A stretch of DNA of 64,000 nucleotides from Martinezella lusitana (GCF_014207095.1 NZ_JACHBG010000019.1:46611-110610); one strand, 5' to 3'; shown: positions 8,706 through 17,691, counted from the first letter of the stretch. Notes: generated by a model from the letters alone, not told the origin. Program-made: numbers and translations.

Positions 8706-9040
8706 GGCTGGGGTTCCCGTAAATGGTCAATGAATGCCGATCGACATGCAGGAGATACTGTTGAATGCGTGCCTTGTATCGGAATTCTGGCCGGCCGTAA
8801 CGGGCCATCCCCGGCAAGATAGAATTAACCTAAAATTTTCGTAAAATCTTATCGAATACCCGTTAACGCGCCCAATTCGGCGCCCCCGCCCGGCCGCTTA
8901 TGTTCCAAAGCGCCGAGGACAGGGCAACCAGTGGTACTCCACCCTTGCGTGAACCACCCATAGATTCGCCTCTATTCGAAGGGAGGTTCGTGTCTCGGCA
9001 GAGGCGTTCATGCCGCTGTCGTCACAAGAGGGGGAAGCCG
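8706..9040. promoter_or_regulatory. Divergent intergenic region, acyltransferase / DUF1287
   Basis: This 335-base gap separates two divergent genes. An AT-rich patch (8823-8870) is the likely promoter zone, but no clean -35/-10 pair or operator was recognised. A plus-strand frame crosses the gap from 8900, but it lacks protein-like composition and was judged non-coding. Confidence 0.4.
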
Positions 9041-9667
9041 ATGATTGAAGTCACGCGCCGCACGGTGCTGCGAACTGGCCTTCTGGCCGTCGCTTCGGCA
9101 GTACCAGCAATGAGCCCGGCGGCCACGATTGCGCCAACCTGGCCGTCGTCTCTGGTACAGGCAGCAAGGGCACAGATCGGCGTCACCACGCGCTATGACC
9201 CCACCTATGTCAGACTGGCCTATCCTGGCGGCGACGTGCCTCCCGATCGCGGCGTTTGCACCGACGTCGTCATCCGTGCCTATCGCCAGGCCTTCGGGCT
9301 CGATCTGCAAAAGCTGCTGCACGAAGACATGAAGGCCAATTTTGCCGCCTACCCCAAGGCGTGGGGAATGAAGGCGCCCGATCCCAATATCGACCACCGC
9401 CGCGTCCCTAATCTTGCCGCCTATTTCACCAGACGGAAAACGGCCCTGTCCTTGACCGAGGACTTCGCGAGCTATCGTCCCGGCGACCTCGTCACACAGA
9501 TGCTTCCGGGCAATCTCACCCATATCGTCATCGTCTCATCGAAAACGTCAGCGGAGGTGCCGGGGCGGCCGCTGGTGATCCAGAACATTGGCGCCGGGGC
9601 GAGCGAGGACGACACGCTGTTTGCCTATCAGCGGACGGGACATTATCGATTCTCGCCGGTCGTCTGA
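9041..9667 (+). CDS. DUF1287 family secreted protein
   Basis: A 208-residue protein with a twin-Arg-like N terminus (TRRTVLRTGLLAVASAVPAM) and a signal-peptide profile. The body matches DUF1287: ARAQIGVTTRYDPTYVRLAYPGGDVP, then RGVCTDVVIRAYR with Cys and Asp, and a late NLTHIVIVSS with His. The Cys-His arrangement resembles NlpC/P60-like cysteine hydrolases, so a cell-wall role is possible but unproven. The start at 9041 follows AGAGGGGGAAG and is preferred over the in-frame ATG at 8900. Confidence 0.85.
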   Translation: MIEVTRRTVLRTGLLAVASAVPAMSPAATIAPTWPSSLVQAARAQIGVTTRYDPTYVRLAYPGGDVPPDRGVCTDVVIRAYRQAFGLDLQKLLHEDMKANFAAYPKAWGMKAPDPNIDHRRVPNLAAYFTRRKTALSLTEDFASYRPGDLVTQMLPGNLTHIVIVSSKTSAEVPGRPLVIQNIGAGASEDDTLFAYQRTGHYRFSPVV

Positions 9668-9721
9668 TCCAGGCCTGTTGCGGACCATATCACGACACCG
9701 GCGAAACCGATGGGCTGACAG

Positions 9722-10300
9722 CTATCGCGATCTGGCCCGATTCTTTTCGGACCACTCCCGGCGAAGAACCGCATAGACGCATTCATCGCCCCAAATGCCG
9801 TTGAAGCGATCGCTTTCGATCAGGAGCGCCTCGCGACGCATGCCCAGCCGCTCGACAACGCCGACCGATCCGGCATTCTTCGCATCCAGCCGCGCGAAGA
9901 TCCGGTGGAAGCCGAATTTTTCGAAACCGAGGGTGATAATGGCCGCAGCGGCTTCAGTAGCGTAGCCCTTGCCGGCATAGACGGGGTTGAAGATATAGCC
10001 GAGTTCGGCCTGCTGGGCGGCCTTGTTGGTGAATGTCAGGCCGACGTCACCCACCAAAGCATCATCCTCCCGCCGAATGACGGCACATAGCAGCGTATCC
10101 CCGTCTTCGCTGAATGAGGACGTCAAGCGAGCATCGAAACGTTCCCTCATCGCCTCTGGCGAAGGAGGATCGCGATAGAGGAAACGATAGATCTCGGGCC
10201 GCGAGCGATAGGAGCTGTAGGCTTCGAAATCTCCGGCAACAAATTTGCGCAGGATGAGGCGATCCGTAGAGGCAAGGCTTTCGTTATCGGCAGTTATCAT
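9722..10300 (-). CDS. GNAT family N-acetyltransferase (RimJ/RimL-like)
   Basis: A 192-residue acetyltransferase of the RimJ/RimL subgroup, which acetylates protein N termini or small amines with acetyl-CoA. The opening TDRLILRKFVAGDFEAY is characteristic. The acetyl-CoA segment is NPVYAGKGYATEAAAAI, followed by ARLDAKNAGSVGVVERLGM, the usual N-x-S-x-x-V-x-E-x-x-G-F/M signature. The substrate cannot be predicted. The start gives the family's normal N terminus. Confidence 0.9.
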   Translation of the reverse strand: MITADNESLASTDRLILRKFVAGDFEAYSSYRSRPEIYRFLYRDPPSPEAMRERFDARLTSSFSEDGDTLLCAVIRREDDALVGDVGLTFTNKAAQQAELGYIFNPVYAGKGYATEAAAAIITLGFEKFGFHRIFARLDAKNAGSVGVVERLGMRREALLIESDRFNGIWGDECVYAVLRREWSEKNRARSR

Positions 10301-10332
10301 GACACATCCTGTTATTTCGGCGTTGTCGCCGC

Positions 10333-10683
10333 TTAATCCGGCCGCGCCGCCAGCAACTCCGCCTCATCCAGCCGGCGCGGGATCAGGTGGACATGGGCAT
10401 GGAAGATTTTTTGGCCGGCCGCGTGACCAATATTCGAACCGAAGTTGAACCCGCTGACGGACGAGTCTTCGCTGCCGATTGCCTCCCGGCACTGCAGGGC
10501 GAGCTCGTGAATGGCTTCTCGCTCATCGGCATCACTCGCGAAAATATCCATCACATGGCGCTTCGGAATGATCAGCGTGTGCAATGGCCGGACCGGGAAT
10601 TTATCCCTGATCGCAAAGGCCAAGGGATTTTCGGCAAGGATGGTCAATTCCGCTGTACGGCAGAAGATGCAGTTCTGATGCAA
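10333..10683 (-). CDS. HIT family protein with TTG start
   Basis: A 116-residue HIT (histidine triad) protein of the nucleotide hydrolase/transferase superfamily. The N terminus has a CIFC zinc pair, then LIIPKRHV and the catalytic HAHVHLIPRR. I place the start at TTG 10683 because a perfect GGAGG (complement of 10691-10695) lies 7 bases upstream and the product then begins at HQNCIFC, the normal position. An ATG 81 bases further upstream would add a non-family extension. Substrates of such HIT proteins are typically Ap4A or aminoacyl adenylates. Confidence 0.85.
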   Translation of the reverse strand: MHQNCIFCRTAELTILAENPLAFAIRDKFPVRPLHTLIIPKRHVMDIFASDADEREAIHELALQCREAIGSEDSSVSGFNFGSNIGHAAGQKIFHAHVHLIPRRLDEAELLAARPD

Positions 10684-10769
10684 TAGCCGACCTCCACAAA
10701 AGCTTAGGGCCGCACTCAGCGGCCCCAACCCATTACAAATTTGCACTCGATGAGGTCGTTTCAACCCCT

Positions 10770-10870
10770 AGAGCGCCCGTGCTTCCTTTAGGAAGCACAA
10801 AGGACGCTCCAACTCTTTGAATCTACGCATCAGGCTTTCCGAAAATCGATTCCGATTTTCGAGCCGATGC
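10770..10870. repeat. Composite palindromic intergenic repeat
   Basis: Two hairpins lie side by side between the hit and fabI genes. The first is GTGCTTCC-TTTA-GGAAGCAC (10779-10798), flanked by imperfect GAGCG/CGCTC arms. The second is CGAAAATCG-ATTC-CGATTTTCG (10840-10861), bounded by GCATC (10828-10832) and GATGC (10866-10870). The sequence resembles a repeat family scattered through Rhizobium intergenic regions. It may also end the fabA-fabB-fabI transcript. Confidence 0.6.
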
Positions 10871-10884
10871 TGTAGCACCGAGGA

Positions 10885-11691
10885 TCATTCCGCATCCGCG
10901 CTCGACAGCGCTTCCAGCGTCGGCATCGAGGTGATGTTGTAGCCGGCATCGACGAAATGAATTTCGCCGGTAACGCCTGCCGACAGATCCGACAGCAGGT
11001 AGAGCGACGACGAGCCGACCTGATCGATGGTAACAGACTTGCGCAGCGGCGCGTTGCGCTGGTTCCAGGACAGGATGGCGCGGGCATCGGAAATGCCGGC
11101 GCCGGCCAATGTGCGGATCGGGCCGGCGGAAACGGCGTTGACGCGGATGCCGCGCGGGCCGTAGTCGGCGGCGAGATAGCGAACGGAAGCCTCAAGTGCC
11201 GCCTTGGCGACGCCCATGACGTTGTAGTTCGGGATCACGCGCGTCGAACCATTATAGGTCAGCGTCAGCATGCTGCCGCCTTCCGTCATCAGTTCGGCGG
11301 CGCGCTTGGCGACCTCGGTGAAGGAGAAGCAGGAAATCACCATGGTACGGGTGAAATTGTCCCGCGTGGTGTCGGCATAAAGCCCCTTCAACTCGTTCTT
11401 GTCGGAAAAACCGATGGCGTGAACGATGAAATCCAGCTTGCCCCAGCGTTCCTTGATCGCCGAGAAAGTGGCATCGACGGAAGCGAGATCCTCGACATCG
11501 CACGGCAGGATGAAATCCGAGCCCAGTTCGGCCGCGAGCGGCTTGACGCGCTTGCCGAGCGCCTCGCCCTGAAAAGTGAAAGCCAGCTCCGCACCTTCGG
11601 CGGCGAGCGCCTTTGCAATGCCCCAAGCAATCGAGTGATTGTTTGCGACGCCCATGATGAGGCCGCGCTTACCCTGCATGATTCCTGTCAT
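10885..11691 (-). CDS. fabI: Enoyl-ACP reductase (NADH), FabI type
   Basis: A 268-residue FabI, which performs the last reduction of each fatty-acid elongation cycle. It is an SDR-fold enzyme with the FabI-type N-terminal glycine motif GVANNHSIAWGIAKAL and the active-site pair in YNVMGVAKAALE (Tyr-x6-Lys). The SAGPIRTLAGAGI segment is typical. The start MTGIMQGKRG (11691) was chosen over an in-frame ATG 90 bases upstream that overlaps fabB. It is the last gene of a fabA-fabB-fabI operon, with only 4 bases after the fabB stop. Rhizobia often carry a second fabI elsewhere. Confidence 0.95.
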   Translation of the reverse strand: MTGIMQGKRGLIMGVANNHSIAWGIAKALAAEGAELAFTFQGEALGKRVKPLAAELGSDFILPCDVEDLASVDATFSAIKERWGKLDFIVHAIGFSDKNELKGLYADTTRDNFTRTMVISCFSFTEVAKRAAELMTEGGSMLTLTYNGSTRVIPNYNVMGVAKAALEASVRYLAADYGPRGIRVNAVSAGPIRTLAGAGISDARAILSWNQRNAPLRKSVTIDQVGSSSLYLLSDLSAGVTGEIHFVDAGYNITSMPTLEALSSADAE

Positions 11692-11695
11692 TGCC

Positions 11696-12919
11696 TTATC
11701 CGTTGTAGCGCTGGAATACCAGCGTGGCATTGGTGCCGCCGAAACCGAAGGAATTCGAAAGAGCGATGTCGATCTTGGCATCGTCGATGCGCTTGCGCAC
11801 GATCGGCACGCCTGCGAATTCCGGATCGAGTTCGGTGATATGGGCGCTTTCGCCGATGAAGCGCTCCTGCATCATCAAGATCGAATAGATCGATTCCTGA
11901 ACGCCTGCTGCGCCGAGCGAGTGGCCCGTCAGCGACTTGGTCGACTGGATCGGCGGGATCTTGTCGCCAAAGACTTCGCGAATCGCGCCGATTTCCTTGC
12001 TGTCGCCCACCGGCGTCGAGGTGCCGTGGGTGTTGATGTAATCGATATCGCCCTTCACGGTGGCGAGCGCCTGGCGCATGCAGCGCACGGCGCCCTCGCC
12101 CGACGGTGCAACCATGTCATAGCCGTCCGAAGTGGCGCCGTAGCCGACGATTTCGGCATAGATCTTGGCGCCGCGGGCCTTGGCATGTTCCAGCTCTTCC
12201 AGAACCAGTACGCCGGCGCCGCCGGCGATGACGAAGCCGTCACGCTTGGCGTCATAGGCGCGCGAGGCGGTTTCCGGATGGTTCTCGTTGAAGTCGGAAG
12301 ACATCGCGCCCATGGCGTCGAAGAGGTTCGACATGGTCCAGTCGAGATCTTCGTGGCCGCCGGCAAACATGACGTCCTGCTTGCCCCACTGGATCATTTC
12401 GGCGGCGTTGCCGATGCAGTGCGCCGAGGTCGAGCACGCCGAGGAGATCGAGTAGTTCACGCCGTGGATCTTGAACCAGGTCGCAAGCGTCGCCGAGGCC
12501 GTCGACGACATCGACTTCGGCACGGCGAAGGGGCCGATACGCTTCGGGCTGTTGTTCTTGCGGGTAATGTCAGCAGCTTCGATCAGCGTGCGCGTCGACG
12601 GGCCGCCGGAGCCCATGATGATGCCGGTGCGCTCGTTGGTGATGTCGCCTTCCTCAAGGCCGCTGTCAGCGATCGCCTGCTTCATGGCGACATGATTCCA
12701 GGCGCCGCCCTGCGACAGGAAGCGCATGGCGCGGCGGTCCACCAGCTCGGCCGTATCGATCTTCGGGGCGCCCCAGACCTGGCACTTGAAGCCATGCTCG
12801 GCGAAATCGGGAGAGAAAGAAATACCGGACTTGGCTTCGCGCAGCGAGGCAGCCACTTCCTGAGCATCATTTCCGATCGAAGAGACAATACCCAGACCCG
12901 TAACAACAACCCGTCTCAT
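11696..12919 (-). CDS. fabB: Beta-ketoacyl-ACP synthase I
   Basis: A 407-residue KAS I, which condenses malonyl-ACP with the growing acyl chain and is needed for unsaturated fatty acids. The thiolase-fold catalytic triad is visible: Cys in SSACSTSAHC, His in NTHGTSTPVGD and His in LTGHSLGAAG. The N terminus MRRVVVTGLGIVSSIG and C terminus SNSFGFGGTNATLVF are canonical. It lies between fabA and fabI on the same strand, the alphaproteobacterial arrangement of the FabA/FabB anaerobic pathway. Confidence 0.97.
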   Translation of the reverse strand: MRRVVVTGLGIVSSIGNDAQEVAASLREAKSGISFSPDFAEHGFKCQVWGAPKIDTAELVDRRAMRFLSQGGAWNHVAMKQAIADSGLEEGDITNERTGIIMGSGGPSTRTLIEAADITRKNNSPKRIGPFAVPKSMSSTASATLATWFKIHGVNYSISSACSTSAHCIGNAAEMIQWGKQDVMFAGGHEDLDWTMSNLFDAMGAMSSDFNENHPETASRAYDAKRDGFVIAGGAGVLVLEELEHAKARGAKIYAEIVGYGATSDGYDMVAPSGEGAVRCMRQALATVKGDIDYINTHGTSTPVGDSKEIGAIREVFGDKIPPIQSTKSLTGHSLGAAGVQESIYSILMMQERFIGESAHITELDPEFAGVPIVRKRIDDAKIDIALSNSFGFGGTNATLVFQRYNG

Positions 12920-12973
12920 ATCGATGACCTTTTCTTAAACAGTCTGTCTTGGTGGAGGCGGCAGAGCCGCAAA

Positions 12974-13489
12974 TCAGGCAACCTTGTCCTTGGACAGGCC
13001 TACACGCAGGTCCGTCGCCTGATAAATGGTCTCGCCGTCGGCCTTCAACCAGCCATCGGCCGTGCCGAGGACGAGGCGGCCGCGCATGACGCGCTTGAAG
13101 TCGATGCCGTATTCGAGAAGCTTGGTGTCCGGACGAACCATGCCCTTGAACTTCACTTCGCCTGTCGAAAGGGCCATGCCGCGGCCGGGCTCGCCGAGCC
13201 AGCCGAGGAAGAAACCGGTGAGCTGCCACATGCCGTCGAGGCCGAGGCAGCCGGGCATGATCGGATTGCCGGCGAAATGGCAAGGGAAGTACCAGTCATC
13301 CGGGCGCACATCGTATTCGGCGCGGATGAAGCCCTTGTCAAAGGCGCCACCGGTCTCGGAAATTTCGGTAATGCGATGGACCATCAGCATCGGTGGCAGG
13401 GGAAGCTGTGCGTTGCCGGGGCCGAACAGCTCGCCGCGGCCGCAGGCCAGGATTTCCTCGTAGTTGAAGCTGGATTGTCTCGTCGTCAT
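12974..13489 (-). CDS. fabA: 3-hydroxydecanoyl-ACP dehydratase/isomerase
   Basis: A 171-residue FabA hot-dog-fold enzyme that dehydrates 3-hydroxydecanoyl-ACP and isomerises trans-2 to cis-3-decenoyl-ACP, the branch point to unsaturated fatty acids. The catalytic His is in FPCHFAGNPIMPGCLGLD, which also carries the active Asp. MLMVHRITEI and GEVKFKGMV are further family marks. It is the first gene of the fabA-fabB-fabI operon and divergent from irr. Confidence 0.97.
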   Translation of the reverse strand: MTTRQSSFNYEEILACGRGELFGPGNAQLPLPPMLMVHRITEISETGGAFDKGFIRAEYDVRPDDWYFPCHFAGNPIMPGCLGLDGMWQLTGFFLGWLGEPGRGMALSTGEVKFKGMVRPDTKLLEYGIDFKRVMRGRLVLGTADGWLKADGETIYQATDLRVGLSKDKVA

Positions 13490-13786
13490 AAAAATTCCGT
13501 TTCCCCCGCAGGAATGCCGATGGATTTGAAGCTTTAGTGCAAGATGGAGGGAAAATGAAGCGAAAGCATTGCAGCTTCATTCATCCTTCCGATTAAACGC
13601 ACTAGCTCTTATGTGGTGGTCGCATACAGGAACGCCAGAGCCGCTACCAGAGCCAAATGCGGCAAAAGCCCGTTTTTTGCGGCTTTTGAGCACCTTCCCA
13701 CCCCATTGAAACTATTGAAAGCAATCAAGGCAAAAGTTATATGGCTTAGTAAAGATTTATAGAGATCAGGAATCCGGAGTCCCTGA
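13490..13786. promoter_or_regulatory. Divergent promoter region fabA / irr
   Basis: A 297-base gap between two divergent genes. It includes an inverted repeat CAAAAGCC (13663-13670) and GGCTTTTG (13681-13688) with a T-run between the arms, and an AT-rich stretch (13705-13765) upstream of irr. Promoters for both genes must lie here. No iron-control box could be identified confidently. Confidence 0.45.
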
Positions 13787-14209
13787 ATGGCGGAAGAAGC
13801 CGAAATCGCGATCGAGAGCAGGCTGCGCAATGTAGGCCTAAGGCCGACCAGGCAGCGGATCGCGCTGGGAGATCTTCTTTTTGCCAAGGGAAACCGCCAC
13901 CTGACCGTGGAAGAGCTTCACGAAGAAGCGGTTGCCGCGGGTGTCCCGGTTTCGCTCGCCACCGTCTACAACACGCTGCATCAGTTCACCGAAGCCGGCC
14001 TGATCCGTGTGCTTGCCGTCGAGAGCACCAAGACCTATTTCGACACCAACGTTTCCGACCACCATCACTTTTTCGTGGAAGGTCACAACGAAGTGCTGGA
14101 TATCCCGATCAGCAACCTGACGATCGGGAACCTGCCGGAGCCGCCGCAGGGCATGGAAATCGCCCATGTCGACGTGGTGATCCGCCTGCGCCGGAAGCAG
14201 CAGCGTTAA
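13787..14209 (+). CDS. irr: Iron response regulator Irr (Fur family)
   Basis: A 140-residue Fur-superfamily regulator. The winged-helix DNA-binding domain (about residues 10-85) carries GLRPTRQRIALGDLLF and LATVYNTLHQFTEAGLI. The SDHHHFFVEGHNEVLDI segment has the histidine run that binds heme in Irr proteins. This, the position next to fabA-fabB and the alphaproteobacterial background identify Irr rather than Fur. Irr represses or activates iron-dependent genes under iron limitation and is inactivated with heme. The Bradyrhizobium-type N-terminal heme regulatory motif (Cys-Pro) is absent, as in other Rhizobium forms. Confidence 0.92.
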   Translation: MAEEAEIAIESRLRNVGLRPTRQRIALGDLLFAKGNRHLTVEELHEEAVAAGVPVSLATVYNTLHQFTEAGLIRVLAVESTKTYFDTNVSDHHHFFVEGHNEVLDIPISNLTIGNLPEPPQGMEIAHVDVVIRLRRKQQR

Positions 14210-14249
14210 AGCACCCTCGATCAGCTCGACCTGTGGCCGAAAGCCCCCC

Positions 14250-14885
14250 TTACATCACGTCATCCGGATGCCGGCCGGGCCTATGATGATAGGTCGGGAA
14301 GGTCCAGCCGAACCAGAGCGCCCCTCCCCGCACTGCGAAGGCCGCTGCAACGCCGAGCCCTGCCGAAACGAAAAGAGGCAACGCCGTCGCATTGGCCGCG
14401 GTGAAGACGCCGGCGCCGACGATGGACGCCGTCACGTAGATCTCCGGCCGCAGCAGCACCGAGGGCTCATTCGCCAGCAGATCGCGCAGGATGCCGCCGA
14501 AAGTGGCCGTCAGCGCACCGGTGACGATGGCAACCGTTGGCGACCCCGTCGCCGCCATGCCCTTGGCGGCCCCCATCACGCAATAGGCAGACAAGCCCAC
14601 CGCATCGAGCCAGATCAGCAGCCGGTAGCGTGATTCGAACAGATGAGCGGTGAAGAAAAACAACACGCCGACGATGGCGCAGATGATGATATAGGTCGGG
14701 TTCAGCACCCAGAAGACCGGAACGCGGCCGAGGATGATATCCCGAAGCGTGCCGCCGCCGATGCCGGTGACTGCGGCAAAGAACAGAAAGCCGATCAGAT
14801 CGAGCTGTTTGCGCGACGCCGCAAGCGCGCCGGTGGCGGCAAAGAGGGCGACGCCGGCATAGTCAAGAAACGAGAGAAGCGACAT
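14250..14885 (-). CDS. Trimeric intracellular cation channel family protein (UPF0126/YadS)
   Basis: A 211-residue membrane protein with about seven hydrophobic segments, built of two related halves. Each half shows the UPF0126 signature: FAATGALAASRKQLD with GIGGGTLRDIILGRVPVFW in the first, and CVMGAAKG with TATFGGILRDLLANEPSVLL in the second. The GGG(T/I)LRD motif is diagnostic. Bacterial members have been proposed to be cation channels and the physiological role is unclear. The start MSLLSFLDYAG (14885) is preferred over an in-frame ATG 60 bases upstream. Confidence 0.92.
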   Translation of the reverse strand: MSLLSFLDYAGVALFAATGALAASRKQLDLIGFLFFAAVTGIGGGTLRDIILGRVPVFWVLNPTYIIICAIVGVLFFFTAHLFESRYRLLIWLDAVGLSAYCVMGAAKGMAATGSPTVAIVTGALTATFGGILRDLLANEPSVLLRPEIYVTASIVGAGVFTAANATALPLFVSAGLGVAAAFAVRGGALWFGWTFPTYHHRPGRHPDDVM

Positions 14886-15059
14886 CGAGAACTCCAACGG
14901 GGCGCCGGAGCCGGATGATTTTTCGGCATCCCGCTCCAACGGCAATTTTCATGAAGTGAATCATGACCGCAAGGGCCACGCAAGCAGGCGCGTGCAAAGA
15001 TGTCGCAGCGGTTACGGCGATCGATTTGGCCGTGACGGCGCTTCGAAGAGGAATCCCCC

Positions 15060-15539
15060 GTGAAATCCCTGCTGATCGTCATCATCAACCTCATCGCATT
15101 CGTGATCATGCCGGCTGCAGCGCAGGCGCAGCAGTCGATCCTGCAGGATCCGGTGGCTTTCGAGAAGGATCACTTCACCAAAAGTTGCGACGGGCAGGTG
15201 AGCTTCGGCGATCACTTCGCAACCCAGCAGGACATCAACAACGACAAGCTGATGGACATCGTCATCAATGAGGGCGAGATCACCTGCAAGGGCGAAAAGG
15301 GACCCTACTGCACCGACGAAGGCTGCCCCTATAATTTCTATGTCCAGGTCGCCGAAGGCGGCTATCTGATGATCGCCACCGCGAAGATCTACGGCTACGA
15401 TTTCATCCAGCGCTTCGGCAACATGGTTCTGGTCATGAAGATGCATCCGCGCTTCTGCGACCGCAAGGATGGCGAGGCCGTCTGCGAAATCACCGTCCGA
15501 GTGCGCGGCACCAAATTCGTCACCATATCCCAGAAGTAG
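15060..15539 (+). CDS. Secreted cysteine-containing hypothetical protein (GTG start)
   Basis: A 159-residue protein with a clear Sec signal peptide (MKSLLIVIINLIAFVIMPAAAQAQ). The start is GTG at 15060 with AGAGGA just upstream. The mature part has six cysteines, in SCDGQ, TCKGEKGPYCTDEGC, RFCDRK and VCEITV, probably paired as disulfides in the periplasm. I do not recognise the family well enough to name it and no enzyme motif is seen. It stands alone between the divergent TRIC gene and the convergent YdcF gene. Confidence 0.75.
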   Translation: MKSLLIVIINLIAFVIMPAAAQAQQSILQDPVAFEKDHFTKSCDGQVSFGDHFATQQDINNDKLMDIVINEGEITCKGEKGPYCTDEGCPYNFYVQVAEGGYLMIATAKIYGYDFIQRFGNMVLVMKMHPRFCDRKDGEAVCEITVRVRGTKFVTISQK

Positions 15540-15620
15540 GCTTTACGGCCCGGATACGTAGGCGCGGTCTCGAAACGCCATTGCGGTCGGGACTCACGTG
15601 ACTACGATCCGGAGCGCGCG

Positions 15621-16412
15621 TTATGGCGCGGGGTAGAGCGCGGAAGTGCGGCCGACGGCGTAGTAGCCGACCAGGCCGGCCCATTCGCGCAGGCCGGTCG
15701 CCAGCAGCTGCGCATTACGCGAAGGCTGGGTGAAATCGAAGCCGGGCGTTTCCTTGCCGGTGCTGCGATAATCGACCGGCCACGGCACGACGGAAATGCC
15801 CTGCTTGCGGAAAATGCCCATGGAGCGCGGCATGTGGAATCCCGAGGTGATGAGCAGGCAATCCGAAAGCCCGTTCTGCGCCAGCAGTTCCTTGGTGTTG
15901 ACGGCGTTCTCGAAGGTGGTGCGCGAGGTCTTGTCCTCGATCATGCGGCTCGTCGAAGTGCCGAGGGCGGTGAAGAAGCGCTCGGAGATGACGGCATCGC
16001 CCTCATAGGAGCCGCCGATCGACCCGTCGCCGCCCGAAATGACGATGCGGGCCTGCGGATATTTCTGCGCCAGACGCAGCGCCTCGATGAGGCGGTCGCC
16101 GGCCGAATCAAGCTCGTAGCCGCCCCGTACCGTCGTCACTTCGTTCTGCGTGGCGCCGCCGAGCACGATCATGCATTTGAGATCAGCAGGGTCGGCAGCA
16201 GGCTTCGGAAAGCGCTCCTCCAGCCCCTGCACCACATAGGCGCCCGCCGTCGTATAAAGCGTGACGAACAAGACGACAGCGGACAGCAGCGAGGCGGTCA
16301 GCATGGTGACCCGCCAGCGCAGGAGCCCGGCGATGAAGGCCAAAAGGCCGAGGAGGAATGCCAGCGACAACGGCTGACCGAAAATCCAGACAAGTTTCGA
16401 AAAAACAAACAC
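15621..16412 (-). CDS. YdcF/ElyC-like DUF218 membrane protein
   Basis: A 263-residue protein with two N-terminal membrane helices (about residues 12-65) and a DUF218 domain: MIVLGGATQNE, then VISGGDGSIGG, an EDKTSRTTFENA signature, and LLITSGFHMPRSMGIFRKQG. This arrangement is that of YdcF/ElyC/SanA proteins, which are linked to envelope and peptidoglycan or lipid-carrier homeostasis. The biochemical activity is not settled for the family. Confidence 0.9.
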   Translation of the reverse strand: MFVFSKLVWIFGQPLSLAFLLGLLAFIAGLLRWRVTMLTASLLSAVVLFVTLYTTAGAYVVQGLEERFPKPAADPADLKCMIVLGGATQNEVTTVRGGYELDSAGDRLIEALRLAQKYPQARIVISGGDGSIGGSYEGDAVISERFFTALGTSTSRMIEDKTSRTTFENAVNTKELLAQNGLSDCLLITSGFHMPRSMGIFRKQGISVVPWPVDYRSTGKETPGFDFTQPSRNAQLLATGLREWAGLVGYYAVGRTSALYPAP

Positions 16413-16485
16413 GGCACATCCTTACGCTTGTCGGCAGAAAACGATTCGGTTTCTCCCTAGCAGATTTTTGTGCACCGCAATGTGG

Positions 16486-17250
16486 CTATTTCGATCGTCG
16501 CGCCAGCGGAGCCGCCGCCACGAAGCGCTGATTGAAGCGGCGCTGCAGCGGGCGGGGGATGAAGAGCGTCGACAGCGCCAGGGCAAGGGCGACCATCGAC
16601 ACCAGCCAGAGCGCATGTGCCCCAAAGGTACGGGCAAGAAGCGCGCCGATGACGGCGCCCGATATCATGCCGCTCCAGGGCACTATCTGCACCGTCCAGG
16701 CAAAATCCCGCTCGCCAAGCAGGAAACGGCCGATGCCGCGACCGAATCGCGAGAGTGCGCCCGTGACATAGGTAAGCCCGATCGGCAGGCCTTCGATATG
16801 CTCGACCGTGGCGTTGACGAGGCCCATGGCGAGCACCACGAGAAAGAACTGTACCAGAACCAACGCCGGCTCCGCAAAGCCGGCCGCAGCTGCCAGAAGG
16901 ATGCTGACGCAGGCCAGCACGACGAAGGCCCGCCGGTCGGCCATATGAGCGATAACGATGCCGAGCGCATTGCCGCCTATGAAGGTCAGAATGGCGGAAA
17001 ACAGCACCAAGGCATGACCGAAATCCCCCGTTCCAAGCGCAATCGCCGCCCGCGTCGTGTTGCCCGTCATGAAGGATACGAAATTGCCCGTCAGCATCAG
17101 GCCGACGGCATCGGTCATGCCGGCGAGAAATGCAATCGAGGCAACGAGTACCAACCCCGTCACCGTACGGCGGGTCTTAATGAGGCGACGGCGGCGCTGT
17201 CTGGTCATGAGGCGAATCGAGGTGAGTTGCGGGAGATCGGAGGCTAGCAT
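16486..17250 (-). CDS. YoaK/DUF1275 family membrane protein
   Basis: A protein of about 254 residues with six predicted membrane segments. The family motifs are GMTDAVGLMLTGNFVSFMTGNTTR near the N terminus and TYVTGALSRFGRGI in the second half. Its function is unknown. The exact start is unsure: ATGs at 17316, 17250 and 17208 are in frame and none has a strong ribosome site. The conserved part begins after the Arg-rich MTRQRRRRLIKTRR at 17208. Confidence 0.82.
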   Translation of the reverse strand: MLASDLPQLTSIRLMTRQRRRRLIKTRRTVTGLVLVASIAFLAGMTDAVGLMLTGNFVSFMTGNTTRAAIALGTGDFGHALVLFSAILTFIGGNALGIVIAHMADRRAFVVLACVSILLAAAAGFAEPALVLVQFFLVVLAMGLVNATVEHIEGLPIGLTYVTGALSRFGRGIGRFLLGERDFAWTVQIVPWSGMISGAVIGALLARTFGAHALWLVSMVALALALSTLFIPRPLQRRFNQRFVAAAPLARRSK

Positions 17251-17316
17251 GAAGTTGGGGGGATGCGGAATGTTGTGGAGTTGATTCGAAGCAACCCGCC
17301 GACGGGCACGGCGCAA

Positions 17317-17556
17317 TTACAATCTCTTCTTCGCAAAGGCACGTCCCGATCCGGATTTAAGGTATTTTTCGAACTCGAACGCCTGCGTCTCATCTGAGAA
17401 GGCGATGTAGGTTTTGATCGACCACGGCGCGTATTTCGAAGTATGGGACACTTCTCCGGCGTTGTGCTTTGTCAGACGAGCTTTCAGATCTCCGGTTACG
17501 CCAACATAGTGACGATCAGGAAAATCTCGGCTTTGGAGAATGTAAACATACTTCAT
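17317..17556 (-). CDS. GIY-YIG nuclease-superfamily protein
   Basis: A 79-residue single-domain GIY-YIG protein of the UPF0213/YhbQ type. The first motif reads KYVYILQSRDFPDRHYVGVTGDL, where YVYIL/YVGVT stands for GIY/YIG, followed by RLTKHN with the catalytic Arg and His, and EFEKYLKSGSG with the Glu. The product ends in KKRL. It lies just downstream, on the same strand, of tRNA-Ala. Such small proteins are widespread in rhizobia and often carried by variable regions. The DNA target is unknown. Confidence 0.85.
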   Translation of the reverse strand: MKYVYILQSRDFPDRHYVGVTGDLKARLTKHNAGEVSHTSKYAPWSIKTYIAFSDETQAFEFEKYLKSGSGRAFAKKRL

Positions 17557-17691
17557 GCACAGCATGATAGTGTACAACAGCAGGAGCACAACCAGTGCGC
17601 TATCACCAACGACCCAAACCGAGTTTACAAATCAAACTACTGAGAGATCTGGAGAAAGTCCGCTTTCGTTACTTCGTAACTTCAGCGCGAC

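Noticed and set aside
11639..13537. 632-residue plus-strand frame opposite fabI, fabB and fabA
   Set aside because: It is the antisense shadow of three certain genes; its translation is Arg/Ala/Gly/His-rich with no domain, typical of high-GC shadow frames.
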